From an uncultured Bacilli bacterium (GTDB lineage Bacteria > Bacillota_I > Bacilli_A > RF39 > UBA660), in assembly GCA_910584305.1 (NCBI GenBank), contig CAJTZW010000005.1:29891-93890 (forward strand): a stretch of DNA of 64,000 nt, in the 5' to 3' direction. Below are positions 7,554 through 17,084 of the stretch, piece by piece. Under the pieces are notes generated by a model, which saw only the letters and a program-made list of their open reading frames with translations, was not told where the DNA came from and searched no databases. The translations under genes were made by a program, and so were the position numbers. Positions within the stretch are counted from its first letter, which is position 1. Every line of letters begins with the position of its first letter.

Positions 7554-8377
7554 TATTGCGTAACACTTGCGTTAGTATTATCAGCAGCTGCGTTTGCTTG
7601 TAATTCATCATTTGCAACTGTATTTGCATTTATGAAATCTTTTAATGTTTGTGAACTAACAATCGTAGAACCTTCTGTACTGATTGTTGCACCATGAGGT
7701 ACTGGGAATAGTTCTACAGAATATGAATACATATAACTAGCTTTTCTAAGTAGAATATTATATTCTGGATCTAATCCAAAGATTAAAAATGCAGGTACTC
7801 TAGCTTCTTCACTATTTTCAAATACATTTTTACCAGAAGAATCTTTAACGGCTAATACTTCAATATTTTCAAATAGCTTACCAACCATTAATCTTCCTTC
7901 TTCATTGACAGCTTTCATATAAATATCAATATAATTTCCAGGGAAAATTGAATTTCCGTAAGTAGAATTCATAGTAACAGGGAAATTGTAAGGAACTTGA
8001 CCCTCTGGAATATCAACAAATGCTGAATCTGGTAAGTCTTTTTCCTCTACCAATGTATTTGTATAGAACATACTTCCTTCTGGAATAACTGTATTATAAT
8101 TAGAATATTTTCCAATTACTTGACCTGATGTTCTAATTACATTTGACTGTAAAACTACTGGAGCTACATCAATATATTCAATCATATCATTAGTAATCTT
8201 TGTTCTAGGTTGAATCGTTTGTGCAGCAACAGGAATTCCTTTGACTGGATTAACAGCACTGTTTACTTGATATCTATATCCAAAGAATATAACCAAAACA
8301 ACTGCCATTACTCCTAAAACGGTTACGGTGTTTTTGTTCTTAAAAAATCTTTTTATTGAAATCATAAAATTATTCAT
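7553..8377 (-). CDS. cpaB: CpaB/RcpC-like SAF-domain protein of the Tad system
   Basis: This 274-residue protein has one N-terminal TM (about 19-37) and then an extracytoplasmic SAF domain (about 45-110) starting KGIPVAAQTIQPRTKITNDM, as in CpaB/RcpC. The rest is a beta-rich RcpC-type region with FPGNYIDIYMKAVN and FENIEVLAVKDSSGK. CpaB proteins assist Tad pilus assembly outside the inner membrane. A disordered Asn/Ala-rich tail ends the protein. It lies between the TadE-like gene and tadA. Confidence 0.78.
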   Translation of the reverse strand: MNNFMISIKRFFKNKNTVTVLGVMAVVLVIFFGYRYQVNSAVNPVKGIPVAAQTIQPRTKITNDMIEYIDVAPVVLQSNVIRTSGQVIGKYSNYNTVIPEGSMFYTNTLVEEKDLPDSAFVDIPEGQVPYNFPVTMNSTYGNSIFPGNYIDIYMKAVNEEGRLMVGKLFENIEVLAVKDSSGKNVFENSEEARVPAFLIFGLDPEYNILLRKASYMYSYSVELFPVPHGATISTEGSTIVSSQTLKDFINANTVANDELQANAAADNTNASVTQ

Positions 8378-8397
8378 ATTTTTTCAAATCCTTTCAA

Positions 8398-8799
8398 TTA
8401 ATATGGTGTTTCTAGAATTGCGTCTAACTTATTACTAATGTTAAACTCAATTACTTCATTTGTTACGTTTGATGCTAAATTAGAAGAAACTCTAATACTT
8501 ACCTTAGGCGGTGTCTCATTTACATCAAATATTTCTATTTTATAATTTTGTGATAATTGTGCTCCTTCAGCAAAACGTCTCACAAAATTCTCTACAAACT
8601 TTTCACGATCGATACGAATTGTTCCATCTCTTCTATATGTAGCCAAATCGATTGCATCATACATAGCCGCTTCTGTCGTTTCCCTAAGCAATGTATAGTT
8701 TTGCTCATCAATACTTGTCATATTTTGGAAGAAGATAATAAAACTTATCGATACAATTCCAAGTCCAATAATAAATATACCCCAAAATGAATCATGCAT
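8398..8799 (-). CDS. TadE-like pseudopilin / small membrane-anchored protein of the Tad operon
   Basis: The 133-residue product has one N-terminal hydrophobic helix (about 8-26) and a soluble extracytoplasmic domain beginning at TSIDEQNYTLLRETTEAAMY. A hydrophobic N-terminal helix followed by an amphipathic helix is what TadE/F minor pseudopilins look like. I see no clear prepilin peptidase site. It resembles a DUF family found beside Tad genes in uncultured Bacillota, from memory and not verified. The gene sits 14 bases after the cysteine-rich protein gene and 20 bases before cpaB. Confidence 0.6.
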   Translation of the reverse strand: MHDSFWGIFIIGLGIVSISFIIFFQNMTSIDEQNYTLLRETTEAAMYDAIDLATYRRDGTIRIDREKFVENFVRRFAEGAQLSQNYKIEIFDVNETPPKVSIRVSSNLASNVTNEVIEFNISNKLDAILETPY

Positions 8800-8813
8800 A
8801 ATATTACCTCCTT

Positions 8814-11807
8814 CTATGGTTGATTATAACAACTTATAAATGATGATTTGTTACTAGCATTAGCACACGTACTATTACTGCTATCTAGAATACTATTTCC
8901 AGTTGCTGTAGTAATACCACTCTTATGTACAAATTCGCTAATACAATATGCTCCATTTGTACAAGTTAAGTCCCAATCTGCATAACCAGCACTCTCTTTA
9001 GCTTGTTTCGTATTATAATCACGAATTTTCTTAATTGCTGTCGCATCTAAATTAAACGTGTATAAAGGTGTTGCCTCTTGGTAAATAGCACTCCCATCAT
9101 ATCCTCTATTATTTAATATGTTATTTTTAACTACACTAATGCCATTCCAATTTGTTCCTGGATATCTTCCTTTTACTGTGTCATTAAACATTCCTTCTGA
9201 CAATCCTGTTTGGTTAGTTGATTTATCACCATTCATACTTGGAAATGGATTCTCTAAGGAAATTGTACGATATATAATAATTTCTGAACCTGCTGTTTTA
9301 TAACAACGCTTATAGCAAAAATCGAGAGCATTTTGTAAGGAATTATTCGGATTTGCTCTTTGTTCGCTTATGCAAATACTGATATCCTTTTTTGGGTAAT
9401 CAGAGTTATCTGGGCATTTGTATTTACAATTTGGATCATCTCCACATTCTTCTATATTACAAACATAGGCCATACACTGTTTTTGCTCCCCACCAGCACC
9501 TAAGCAAGCTGTATATCTTGGGTCATCTTTATATTTGTATGTATTACCTTTAACAGAGTCTGCTGGGCAATAAGAGTCATCATCGGATTCTAGAGGGCAA
9601 TATAGATTGGTACAAAATTTATCGGCAGTTTGATTTTGACCATTTGCAAACCAACAGTCGGTAATATCCGCTAATGTTCCATCTACTCTTGTGCAATATC
9701 TTCTATCGTCCTCATCGCAAGGATGATTTTTCACGCAATATTCATAATCATGATCTTTCAAACAATCTTCAATAGATTCCCCCGCATGCTTTGTATTAGG
9801 AGGGCAAACACACAATTCTGGATTGGTATAACAAATATCTGAATCACAATAAACTTCTTTCGCCTCTGCGCATGTATTTGGTATTTTTTCTAAAATTCCT
9901 GTTAGATCCATCCCTACATGTTTGGTCCCTGGAGGGCACTTACATTCACCACTTGCTTCTGTAGTTACATTGTATTTGCAAATATAGTCTGTTTCATTTA
10001 ATTTTCCTGCCAATTGATTTCCATATCCTAATGGTAAATTTTTAATTTGTAATTTATAATTATTACCAAATAGTTCTTTCGTAATAAGTTTACTTTCTTT
10101 CCATGAAATCCCCCCTATTGGAAGAACTCCACCGTATTCTGTTATCAAAATGTGATCAGTGTAGGCAGTGGCAAAGTCAGCTATGAATGTTGCTTTATCC
10201 TTACTTACAGCAACATATTGATTTTCTGGTAATGTATACTGGCAATTGTTTGTAATAGTAACCGAGCTACCATTTACAGTAAAACTAGAATTACATGATT
10301 GATTCAAAGGAATTGGTCCCTTATCTCCTGTCGTATCATTATAATATAATTCGGCGCCACTTCCATTTATATATGTATAATTCGTTTGGTTTGCTACATC
10401 TAAACAAGCTTGTGAAACCGGAGAATCATTATGCATCATCACTTGGCATTTTAATACAGAATGTGTCGTTAATGGATAGGGATCACCTATTGTTGGCCAA
10501 ATTAAATTGGTATTCATTGTAACCGCTGGACTTACATTTCCTGGATAAGAAGCATCCGCTTTTTCTGTGCAATATAAACTACACACCCCGGGAATTAAGT
10601 CAAATTCCTTCTTACCAAATTCCTTTATTCCATTGTCAGTAGATTCGCAACTATCGGCAGTATATGATTCTGTAAAAGTGCTACACTCACGTACATTGTT
10701 ATCTCTTGTGTTACTACAAGCGGTGTCCCCACAGGTTGCTTTATATCTATAACATAAAACTTCTAATCCAACTGTTTTTTCTGTACTAATATAGACTGGT
10801 TCATATAAGAATTCACCGCGCCCTTCAGCTCCAGGTATTATAACAAAAGGCTGGGAATTTATTCCCTCTGTCGATGTGACTATCATTGTTGTTTTCTTCT
10901 GAGTTGCCATAGCAGTAGCAGTTACGGTGACTTTAGTAGTGTTGTCTGGGACTGCGCTACGTGGAAAACTTACAGTAATTGTTCCAGTCTTTCCAAAAGT
11001 TGATTGTGTAATTGTTGCATTCCCACTAATTCCTGAAACAACAGCATTTACTGAACTTATATCTACATTACTTTCTACATTAAATGTTGCACTGTAAAAT
11101 CCGTCTTTTAACGTAAATGTTTTTGTGTTATCAGTGAAATTTAAAGAAAGTGAACCTGTTGAGCTACTAGCTATTGTCGTCGCTAGATTGTATAACTCCC
11201 ACACAGCCTTGTCATAGTCATTGTTAGATTCTTCAAAACCCTTTATCATCTTGTCAATGTTATTAAGATTATTACCTATCACCCCTATATAATTCCATTG
11301 TTTCTCCGCACCTGAGGGTGTTTCGAATCTATTTACTCCAGTTATTTTTGATAAATATAAATTTAATGCAGTTACCTTTACTACCACTTCATCATTATCA
11401 CTTAAACTATATTTGTTTTTGACACTAGTATCTTGTGCAAGTTTGGCAACTCCCATAGCAGCAAGGTCATTAATCTCCACTTGGTTATACTTTAATTTAA
11501 ATGAATTTTGGGGGTCAAATATATATGAACCTGTTGTTGGTGGTTCGTACCAATAAAAGGCGCATAACGCTCTAACTTGGTTATTGCCAACAATACAATT
11601 TTTGTTACTATCATATTCATTTCCAAAAGAAACATACATATCCCATGTTTCTGGTAATGTACCCGTTCCACTTAGTCGTAAATTATCTCCGCGCTGAAAT
11701 TTAATACATGAATAAGGATAGACCGCCTTAACTTCGTTACTCCCCACATGCATTGCAATAAGTCCTGTTATTAATATAGTAGCTATCTTTAAATATTTTT
11801 TCTTCAT
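8814..11807 (-). CDS. Large secreted cysteine-rich protein in the Tad operon, function unknown
   Basis: The product is 997 residues from the ATG at 11805-11807, chosen because GGGGGTG lies just upstream and a signal peptide follows directly (KKKYLKIATILITGLIAMHV, cleavage near VKA-VY). The upstream in-frame extension to 11867 overlaps the previous gene and has no ribosome site. I count about 43 cysteines. They are sparse in the first ~350 residues and dense from ~380 to ~870, in repeated CPPxTKH (twice) and short disulfide-knot-like modules. A beta-sandwich-like stretch lies near 240-330. There is no C-terminal TM or sorting motif, so it is either released or held by the Tad machinery. It could be the substrate, tip adhesin or stalk of the apparatus; that is inference. 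Confidence 0.85.
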   Translation of the reverse strand: MKKKYLKIATILITGLIAMHVGSNEVKAVYPYSCIKFQRGDNLRLSGTGTLPETWDMYVSFGNEYDSNKNCIVGNNQVRALCAFYWYEPPTTGSYIFDPQNSFKLKYNQVEINDLAAMGVAKLAQDTSVKNKYSLSDNDEVVVKVTALNLYLSKITGVNRFETPSGAEKQWNYIGVIGNNLNNIDKMIKGFEESNNDYDKAVWELYNLATTIASSSTGSLSLNFTDNTKTFTLKDGFYSATFNVESNVDISSVNAVVSGISGNATITQSTFGKTGTITVSFPRSAVPDNTTKVTVTATAMATQKKTTMIVTSTEGINSQPFVIIPGAEGRGEFLYEPVYISTEKTVGLEVLCYRYKATCGDTACSNTRDNNVRECSTFTESYTADSCESTDNGIKEFGKKEFDLIPGVCSLYCTEKADASYPGNVSPAVTMNTNLIWPTIGDPYPLTTHSVLKCQVMMHNDSPVSQACLDVANQTNYTYINGSGAELYYNDTTGDKGPIPLNQSCNSSFTVNGSSVTITNNCQYTLPENQYVAVSKDKATFIADFATAYTDHILITEYGGVLPIGGISWKESKLITKELFGNNYKLQIKNLPLGYGNQLAGKLNETDYICKYNVTTEASGECKCPPGTKHVGMDLTGILEKIPNTCAEAKEVYCDSDICYTNPELCVCPPNTKHAGESIEDCLKDHDYEYCVKNHPCDEDDRRYCTRVDGTLADITDCWFANGQNQTADKFCTNLYCPLESDDDSYCPADSVKGNTYKYKDDPRYTACLGAGGEQKQCMAYVCNIEECGDDPNCKYKCPDNSDYPKKDISICISEQRANPNNSLQNALDFCYKRCYKTAGSEIIIYRTISLENPFPSMNGDKSTNQTGLSEGMFNDTVKGRYPGTNWNGISVVKNNILNNRGYDGSAIYQEATPLYTFNLDATAIKKIRDYNTKQAKESAGYADWDLTCTNGAYCISEFVHKSGITTATGNSILDSSNSTCANASNKSSFISCYNQP

Positions 11808-11818
11808 TCCTACACCCC

Positions 11819-12460
11819 CTAAAAAAGGCTTTCTTTTTTTCTTTGTATATAAATAATTGTTAAACATACTATGATGATTATTGGCAGAATAATATAGTAA
11901 TAGTTTACAAAGAAGATTATGAGGTAGTCATATATTCCGAGTACTTCTTTTTCTTTTTCTGGTGCTGGTTCTACAGGTTGTTCTTGTTTTAATTTACTTA
12001 CTTCATTTATAAATGTATTATAATCATAATTTATATGTATCCATTTTTGGCAAATACTATTTGTTACTCCTATACAAATGGGATCACTATAATATGGATT
12101 ATATCCAGGCAAAGTTATATAGTGTGAATATAATCTTTTATTGCTACACTCTCCTGTTCCATATATATCGAATCGATAATTTGTATTTGGGGTATACCCA
12201 TATAATACGAGCTCACTTGATGTATATGCATAATCTCTCTGATTATTTACATCTCTAACTCGAAATTCAGGTTGTAAATTTGTCATAATAATATAGAAAG
12301 AGACTTGGCCATTTTCTTCTATATAATCATATGTAACTACCACATTTTGTGCCAAAGAAGATAATCTTATTTTCTCTGTATTGCTACACTGTGCGGATAC
12401 ATGAAGTGGAAATAATAATCCTATAGTCAATGTTATGTACCATAATAATCTATATTTCAT
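11819..12460 (-). CDS. Signal-peptide protein with C-terminal TM anchor, Tad operon, unknown function
   Basis: This 213-residue protein has a signal peptide (about 1-23, ending VSAQC), an extracellular domain of ~150 residues with five cysteines and a Tyr-rich beta pattern (NTNYRFDIYGTGECSN), a Pro/Glu linker (PVEPAPEKEKE) and one TM near 180-203 followed by RKKE. The ribosome site GGGAGGAG precedes the ATG. It is translated just before the cysteine-rich protein, so the two may work together on the cell surface. I do not recognise the family. Confidence 0.8.
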   Translation of the reverse strand: MKYRLLWYITLTIGLLFPLHVSAQCSNTEKIRLSSLAQNVVVTYDYIEENGQVSFYIIMTNLQPEFRVRDVNNQRDYAYTSSELVLYGYTPNTNYRFDIYGTGECSNKRLYSHYITLPGYNPYYSDPICIGVTNSICQKWIHINYDYNTFINEVSKLKQEQPVEPAPEKEKEVLGIYDYLIIFFVNYYYIILPIIIIVCLTIIYIQRKKESLF

Positions 12461-12527
12461 TCTGCCTCTCCTCCCATATTATAACATATTTTTATTTGTA
12501 AACAATGATTTTGCATCTTTTTTTACA

Positions 12528-14096
12528 TTATTTAACAGTATAACTGTATATTTTATTACGAATTTTGAAAACCAATTCTATACTTTCTGCATTTTTAAGC
12601 TCATCTACTACTTCGACATAGTATTCATTAACTAATTTTGCCTTTGCTGGTTTGATTTGCTTCCATCCTAGTTGCATTGTTTTCTTTCTACCATCAATGC
12701 GATATTCAATATGACCAAACCTACTCATAAATGTATATAAGTCTGTAGTATTATTTTCTTCTGTTATTGTTCCTATAATTTTTAATAGCGCTTTTTTCTC
12801 ATTTCCACTAAGTGTTGGTTTTATATATTCATAGGATGAATAGCATTGCATTTCTATACAGTAATTATAGTCAACTCTGAATGTATCTGCAATTTCTATA
12901 CTGTCTATTTTAAATTCCTTATCTCCCAGTATACTCTCTTTTAAATTTACACTTTCTGGCATAGTATATATTGTTTTAGTATCTTGTCTCATCAGTGATA
13001 TTGGATTTACTTCCATTTGTATTTGTTTGTTATTATAATCTGTATATATTAATTTTATTTTGTTATCTAAAAATTCAGTTGGGACTTTATATATAAATAC
13101 ATAGTCTGTAAAAGTATTTTGAATATCTTGCCCATTATATATAGTTCCCATATCTAACATTTGTTCACTATAAGTTGTTTCGTGATAAAAATAATGTTCA
13201 TTGATATTTAAAACTAGACGAGCAGTATCAAATTTTCTATCTTTAGAAGTATTATTTTGAATATTCATATGGATTATTATAAAAGCTTCTTCCTCTGACA
13301 GTTTATTTCCTTTATAGTCTGTATCAGACGCATAAGAATCTAAAAGTTGAAGCGTATAGTAATTGGTAGTGAAAGCCTCACCTTTTTTATATACCTTGTT
13401 GTATACACCTACATTCATATATATAAGTAAACTAGTAATCCCTAAAGCTAGTATAACAACAGCCAAAATTATGAATCTATTTTCCTTATAGATATATTTT
13501 ATATGGCGAATGGCTCTATTGATTTTTCGTTTTGTTTCATCAGAATTTAAATCAACATTTACTTCAAATTCCTCACTATCAACATCTTCTATCTCTAATT
13601 CTTGTAGGTCTTTCGTGAAATCAAATTTTTGTACATTAAATCCTGTTGCACGAATTGCCACAATAACAAATGATACTACCTGCAATCCAAATGCAGTCGT
13701 TAGTAAATCTTGAACTAATTTTAGTGTTCTGACATCTACAAGTTGAATTTCTAAGGAACTGGTTATGGAATAGGAAACTGCATATACAAAGATTACAAAG
13801 ATATAAACTAATAAATTATATATATATAGTTTTACCTTTTTCCCTTTAAATACCATTAACCCTAATATAATTAGGGTTTCTATTAAAATAATCAGTGCAG
13901 AAACATACATTAAAGTATTATACAATTCCCCTGTCAAATCTTTCCCAATTACAGAATTGTATGTGGCCATATATTCATTGTAAAAGCTTAAAATCAAATT
14001 TGTTTTATACACCAAGTAAAAAGATAGTATTGTCAGAATTAGATGAATTAATTTAAAATGCTTAATTAAAATTGCAAATGGTTTTCTAAGTATCAT
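12528..14096 (-). CDS. Multi-pass membrane protein with large extracytoplasmic domain, Tad operon
   Basis: The 522-residue protein has about four TMs in the first 155 residues (15-35, 60-82, 92-112, 130-152), then an acidic cytoplasmic stretch (LQELEIEDVDSEEFEVNVDL), another TM near 212-232 and a C-terminal domain of ~290 residues outside. That domain contains short beta-like blocks such as ARLVLNINEHYFYHETTYS. No enzymatic motif is visible. It is near the start of the operon, 100 bases after the NPxTG protein gene. A role as a membrane scaffold or export partner for the neighbouring secreted proteins is a guess from context. Confidence 0.8.
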   Translation of the reverse strand: MILRKPFAILIKHFKLIHLILTILSFYLVYKTNLILSFYNEYMATYNSVIGKDLTGELYNTLMYVSALIILIETLIILGLMVFKGKKVKLYIYNLLVYIFVIFVYAVSYSITSSLEIQLVDVRTLKLVQDLLTTAFGLQVVSFVIVAIRATGFNVQKFDFTKDLQELEIEDVDSEEFEVNVDLNSDETKRKINRAIRHIKYIYKENRFIILAVVILALGITSLLIYMNVGVYNKVYKKGEAFTTNYYTLQLLDSYASDTDYKGNKLSEEEAFIIIHMNIQNNTSKDRKFDTARLVLNINEHYFYHETTYSEQMLDMGTIYNGQDIQNTFTDYVFIYKVPTEFLDNKIKLIYTDYNNKQIQMEVNPISLMRQDTKTIYTMPESVNLKESILGDKEFKIDSIEIADTFRVDYNYCIEMQCYSSYEYIKPTLSGNEKKALLKIIGTITEENNTTDLYTFMSRFGHIEYRIDGRKKTMQLGWKQIKPAKAKLVNEYYVEVVDELKNAESIELVFKIRNKIYSYTVK

Positions 14097-14200
14097 TCTG
14101 CCACCCCTATTTTCTTATTTATAGTATATATCAAATTTAGGAAAAAAAAAAGAAGAATTATTACATTCTACTAATTTTTTGACTAAAAATGCAGTGATTT

Positions 14201-14998
14201 TTAGATTTTAGAAAAATAATTTTTCTTTTTAGATACAACAAATGTGAGTGCACTAAGGATGGCTACCATAGCAACTGTCATTGAAATATATAATCCAGTA
14301 CTAGGATTCTCTACTTTTGTTTCTACATTTGGAGTTACTTCTACTTTTGGCTGTTCTGGCTCTGGCTGTACCACTGGAACCTCTGGTTCTGGTGTTGGTT
14401 CTGGTTCTGGTGTTGGTTCTGGTGTTGGTTCTGGTTCTGGTGTGTAATCATGAAATGGTGAAATACCACATTTAATGTTTATTTTCAATGTCTTAGCAGT
14501 TGTAACCGATATGTTAACAGAAGAGTCTTCTGTAGCTTCAGAATGATTTACTGTATATTCTGTAATTTCAATTCCAGAATCCCCTAATGTAAGTGCACTA
14601 TGGTCAACTTCATCTAACCATTGAAAGAAAAGGTCAACATCATATCCATAGTATTCTGCAACTGACTCAAGCAATAGTTGATTTACTAATTCTTCAAACA
14701 TAGCAAGTTCTACATCATTGGTAGTATTACCACTAAAGAATGTAACAATGTCATTTGCTTGATAATATGTAACACTATATGTTTTTCCTGTTTCCTCATC
14801 TGTTACACTAATTACCATGTGGCTATCGTCACTTGTAATGGTAATAGCGTCACCTGATACTTGAATAACTGAATTATTTTTCATTTTTGTAACAATCTTT
14901 TCCCAGTTAGTCCCCTCAGTTGGAGCTGCCGATACAACATTTGGAGCAACAAATAAGACAGTTAAGCTCATCATAATTCCAAGTAATGTTTTCTTCAT
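14201..14998 (-). CDS. Cell-wall-anchored surface protein with NPxTG sorting signal
   Basis: This 265-residue protein has a signal peptide (about 1-24, ending VVSAAP), a soluble domain of ~160 residues, a Pro/Glu/Thr linker of EPTPEP repeats (about 188-212) and a C-terminal sorting signal: NPSTG, a hydrophobic helix and SKKKN. NPxTG is a variant of LPxTG used by some sortases; no sortase gene is in the window. It is the first gene of the Tad-like cluster, with a clear AGGAGAG ribosome site at about 15004-15010. It may be a wall-linked component or an independent surface protein. Confidence 0.85.
   Translation of the reverse strand: MKKTLLGIMMSLTVLFVAPNVVSAAPTEGTNWEKIVTKMKNNSVIQVSGDAITITSDDSHMVISVTDEETGKTYSVTYYQANDIVTFFSGNTTNDVELAMFEELVNQLLLESVAEYYGYDVDLFFQWLDEVDHSALTLGDSGIEITEYTVNHSEATEDSSVNISVTTAKTLKINIKCGISPFHDYTPEPEPTPEPTPEPEPTPEPEVPVVQPEPEQPKVEVTPNVETKVENPSTGLYISMTVAMVAILSALTFVVSKKKNYFSKI
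14379..14446. repeat. Short tandem repeats coding for the EPTPEP linker
   Basis: Degenerate 12- and 18-base units (GGTTCTGGTGTT on the plus strand) encode the EPTPEP linker on the minus strand. Such tracts change length easily. Confidence 0.7.
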
Positions 14999-15212
14999 AA
15001 TATCTCTCCTCCTTATTTTATAAGTAGTGATTTTACTATGCTACCTATTATCTAAATCATAGCACAGCTTCTTTTTTATGTCAATTAGAGGCATATAAAT
15101 TGTCAATTCTTGTCATTTTCAAAAATGCGTATAATTCCAATATTCAGTCTTTCATTGTCATAACATATCTGTCTAAAGCATTATTGCAACATGTAAATAA
15201 GCAGCCACCATT

Positions 15213-15648
15213 CAATTTAAACTGTTTAATTCATTTTCTGTTAAGTAGTTTTTAGCAATCTCAGTTTCTTCTCTTGTGAACATATCTCCTTTTTTAAAGT
15301 TTGTACAGCGAAGTAAGTTTGACCTAAAGCAACTACTTCTTTTCTAGGACCTGCATTTTGCACTATTAAATAACATGCGTACCTTGATAGCTTATAATCT
15401 AATATATTTTTAACTCCACCGTTAGGCATTTTTGATGTTTTTCCCACTTGGGAAAAATGTTCAAAAGCCTCATAATTACTATTCTCACATGCTTTTTGAG
15501 CATTCCCTATTACATTACAAAATTTATCCCATCTTTTATATTCCAATACATTTTGTAGTTCTCTGGCATACCAATACTCATCACCATATTCATTAATATG
15601 TTTAATATCTTCAAATACTGTTTCATTGTGTTCCTTAATTTTGTTCAT
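15213..15648 (-). pseudogene. DinD-like N-terminus joined out of frame to a RhuM fragment
   Basis: The first ~117 codons match DinD-type Bro-N proteins (DEYWYARELQNVLEYKRWDK, SKMPNGGVKNILDYKLSRYA, GQTYFAVQT). After that the frame shifts by one base, and the sequence GDMFTREETEIAKNYLTENE, typical of the RhuM C-terminal half, follows up to a stop at 15213. In the original frame the protein ends after 135 residues (15241). DinD proteins are normally about 270 residues. So this is a deletion chimera of two phage or pathogenicity-island type genes, and probably dead. Confidence 0.7.
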
Positions 15649-15680
15649 TCATTACCTCCTCGTATATGTTTAAATAATTT

Positions 15681-16207
15681 CTAATTTTTTATTGCATCAG
15701 TATGCACCACGTAATTTAATTTTGATAATATTCTATTAGCATGCCATTCTATTTCATATTGATAACTTTCCTTTTTCTTTAAGCGTTCAAATTCTTTAAT
15801 TAAATATAGTTTAAACTCTGGGCTAATCCAGCTTGCAAACTCAAAGGCAATATCACTTCTAGCGAATGATCCTCCACCATATTTACCTGATTTAGATATT
15901 ATACCAATAGAATTTGTTTCCCTAATCCATTTTTGAGAAGACATTGTAAAAGCGTGTCTTCCAGCCTCGTTTTTAAACTGGTCGAATTCGACTAGTTTAA
16001 AATTCTCGTTATTTAATTCTTCCCATACTCCCAAAAAGGAGATTGTTTCTTTATTTCTCATCCAATTTTTAACTACATCTGCTGGGCTTTCATCATTTTG
16101 TGTTCTTGCTAAATCAGTTAGAGAAATATATTCATAGCCATTTATTCTTAAAACTTTTATAGTATTTCCTTTAACTCAACTTCAGTTTGTATTAAATTAT
16201 TTTTCAT
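15681..16207 (-). pseudogene. KilA-N domain protein, frameshifted and C-terminally truncated
   Basis: The original start is the ATG at 16205-16207, which overlaps the end of the HAD gene and has GGAAAGG upstream. The frame breaks after ELK (one base missing), and the KilA-N domain continues in the next frame: VLRINGYEYISLTDLA, then NSIGIISKSGKYGGGSFAR and DIAFEFASWISPEFKLYLIK. The protein ends at HTDAIKN, about 95 residues short of the family's usual length. From ATG 16061 a 126-residue fragment could still be made, but it lacks part of the domain. Confidence 0.75.
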
Positions 16208-16985
16208 TTTTCATATCCTTTCCATTATGCATCTTTTGTTTAGCGGGATATAAAGTATTTACAAAGTCTATAAACTCTTTATATTCCATAATTTTGTAAT
16301 CTGCTAGTTGATTAATTTTATCTCTATCTAAGTCAGCATATTTATCGTAAATATTTACACATTCTATTCCTGCCTTATGACTTGCTAATACTCCTGTATA
16401 AGAATCTTCAAATATTAAACACTCTTTTGGTATTGCATTATAATATTGCATAATTTTATTATAAATCTCAGGATCAGGCTTTTTGTTTTTTACATCCTCT
16501 TTTCTGATAATTAAATCAAAAACCTCTAAAATGTTCATTTGTTCTAACATTCTTTTATTTTTTTTAGAATAAATATCTAATTGAACTTGCGTTGTCATAG
16601 TTGCTAATATTAAAGTAAATCCTAGTTCTTTTAATCTTAGTACCAATTTTACAACATCAGGTTTAAAATCCATTTCTTTTTCTAAAACCTCACCTGATTT
16701 GGCCCGTCTTATCTTTAACAATTCTTCTGCACTCTGCATACTAAAATTATATTTTTCAATTAAATATTTACTATATGCCAGATATATGTCACTATCTTGA
16801 TTACTATGAAGAAAAGTATCTCTTTCGCTTTGTATATCATCTAAATTCATAGATATACCGCCGTATTCTTCAATCAATTTTTGATCTGTTCTATTCCAAA
16901 CACCAATGGAATTAATCAATGTACCATCCATATCAAATATTATATATTTTTTATTTCCTAATTTAAGTTGATTAAGTTCTTTCAT
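16197..16985 (-). CDS. HAD-superfamily hydrolase (beta-phosphoglucomutase/PGP-like)
   Basis: This 262-residue protein has all four HAD motifs: FDMDGTLINS (nucleophile Asp near residue 19), the T of LILATMTTQ, the Lys in RKEDVKNKKPDPEIY, and the Asp pair in LIFEDSYTGVLASHKAG. The helical cap lies between motifs I and II. Such enzymes hydrolyse or isomerise sugar phosphates and other phosphate esters; the substrate is not predictable here. The ribosome site GGGAGTGA lies inside the end of a tiny upstream frame. Its 3' end overlaps the broken KilA-N gene by a few bases, so it may belong to the same accessory island. Confidence 0.88.
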   Translation of the reverse strand: MKELNQLKLGNKKYIIFDMDGTLINSIGVWNRTDQKLIEEYGGISMNLDDIQSERDTFLHSNQDSDIYLAYSKYLIEKYNFSMQSAEELLKIRRAKSGEVLEKEMDFKPDVVKLVLRLKELGFTLILATMTTQVQLDIYSKKNKRMLEQMNILEVFDLIIRKEDVKNKKPDPEIYNKIMQYYNAIPKECLIFEDSYTGVLASHKAGIECVNIYDKYADLDRDKINQLADYKIMEYKEFIDFVNTLYPAKQKMHNGKDMKNEK

Positions 16986-17084
16986 TTATCAATCACTCCC
17001 TTCATTAAATAATCATTCAATAATTTTACTAAACTGGTATTAGGAAACATACAGTCCTCCATCAACCTTGCTTATATTTTTTAC

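Noticed and set aside
16986..17066. 26-codon frame (MEDCMFPNTSLVK...) whose stop overlaps the HAD start
   Set aside because: Its end is just the ribosome site of the HAD gene; there is no ribosome site of its own and no recognisable product.
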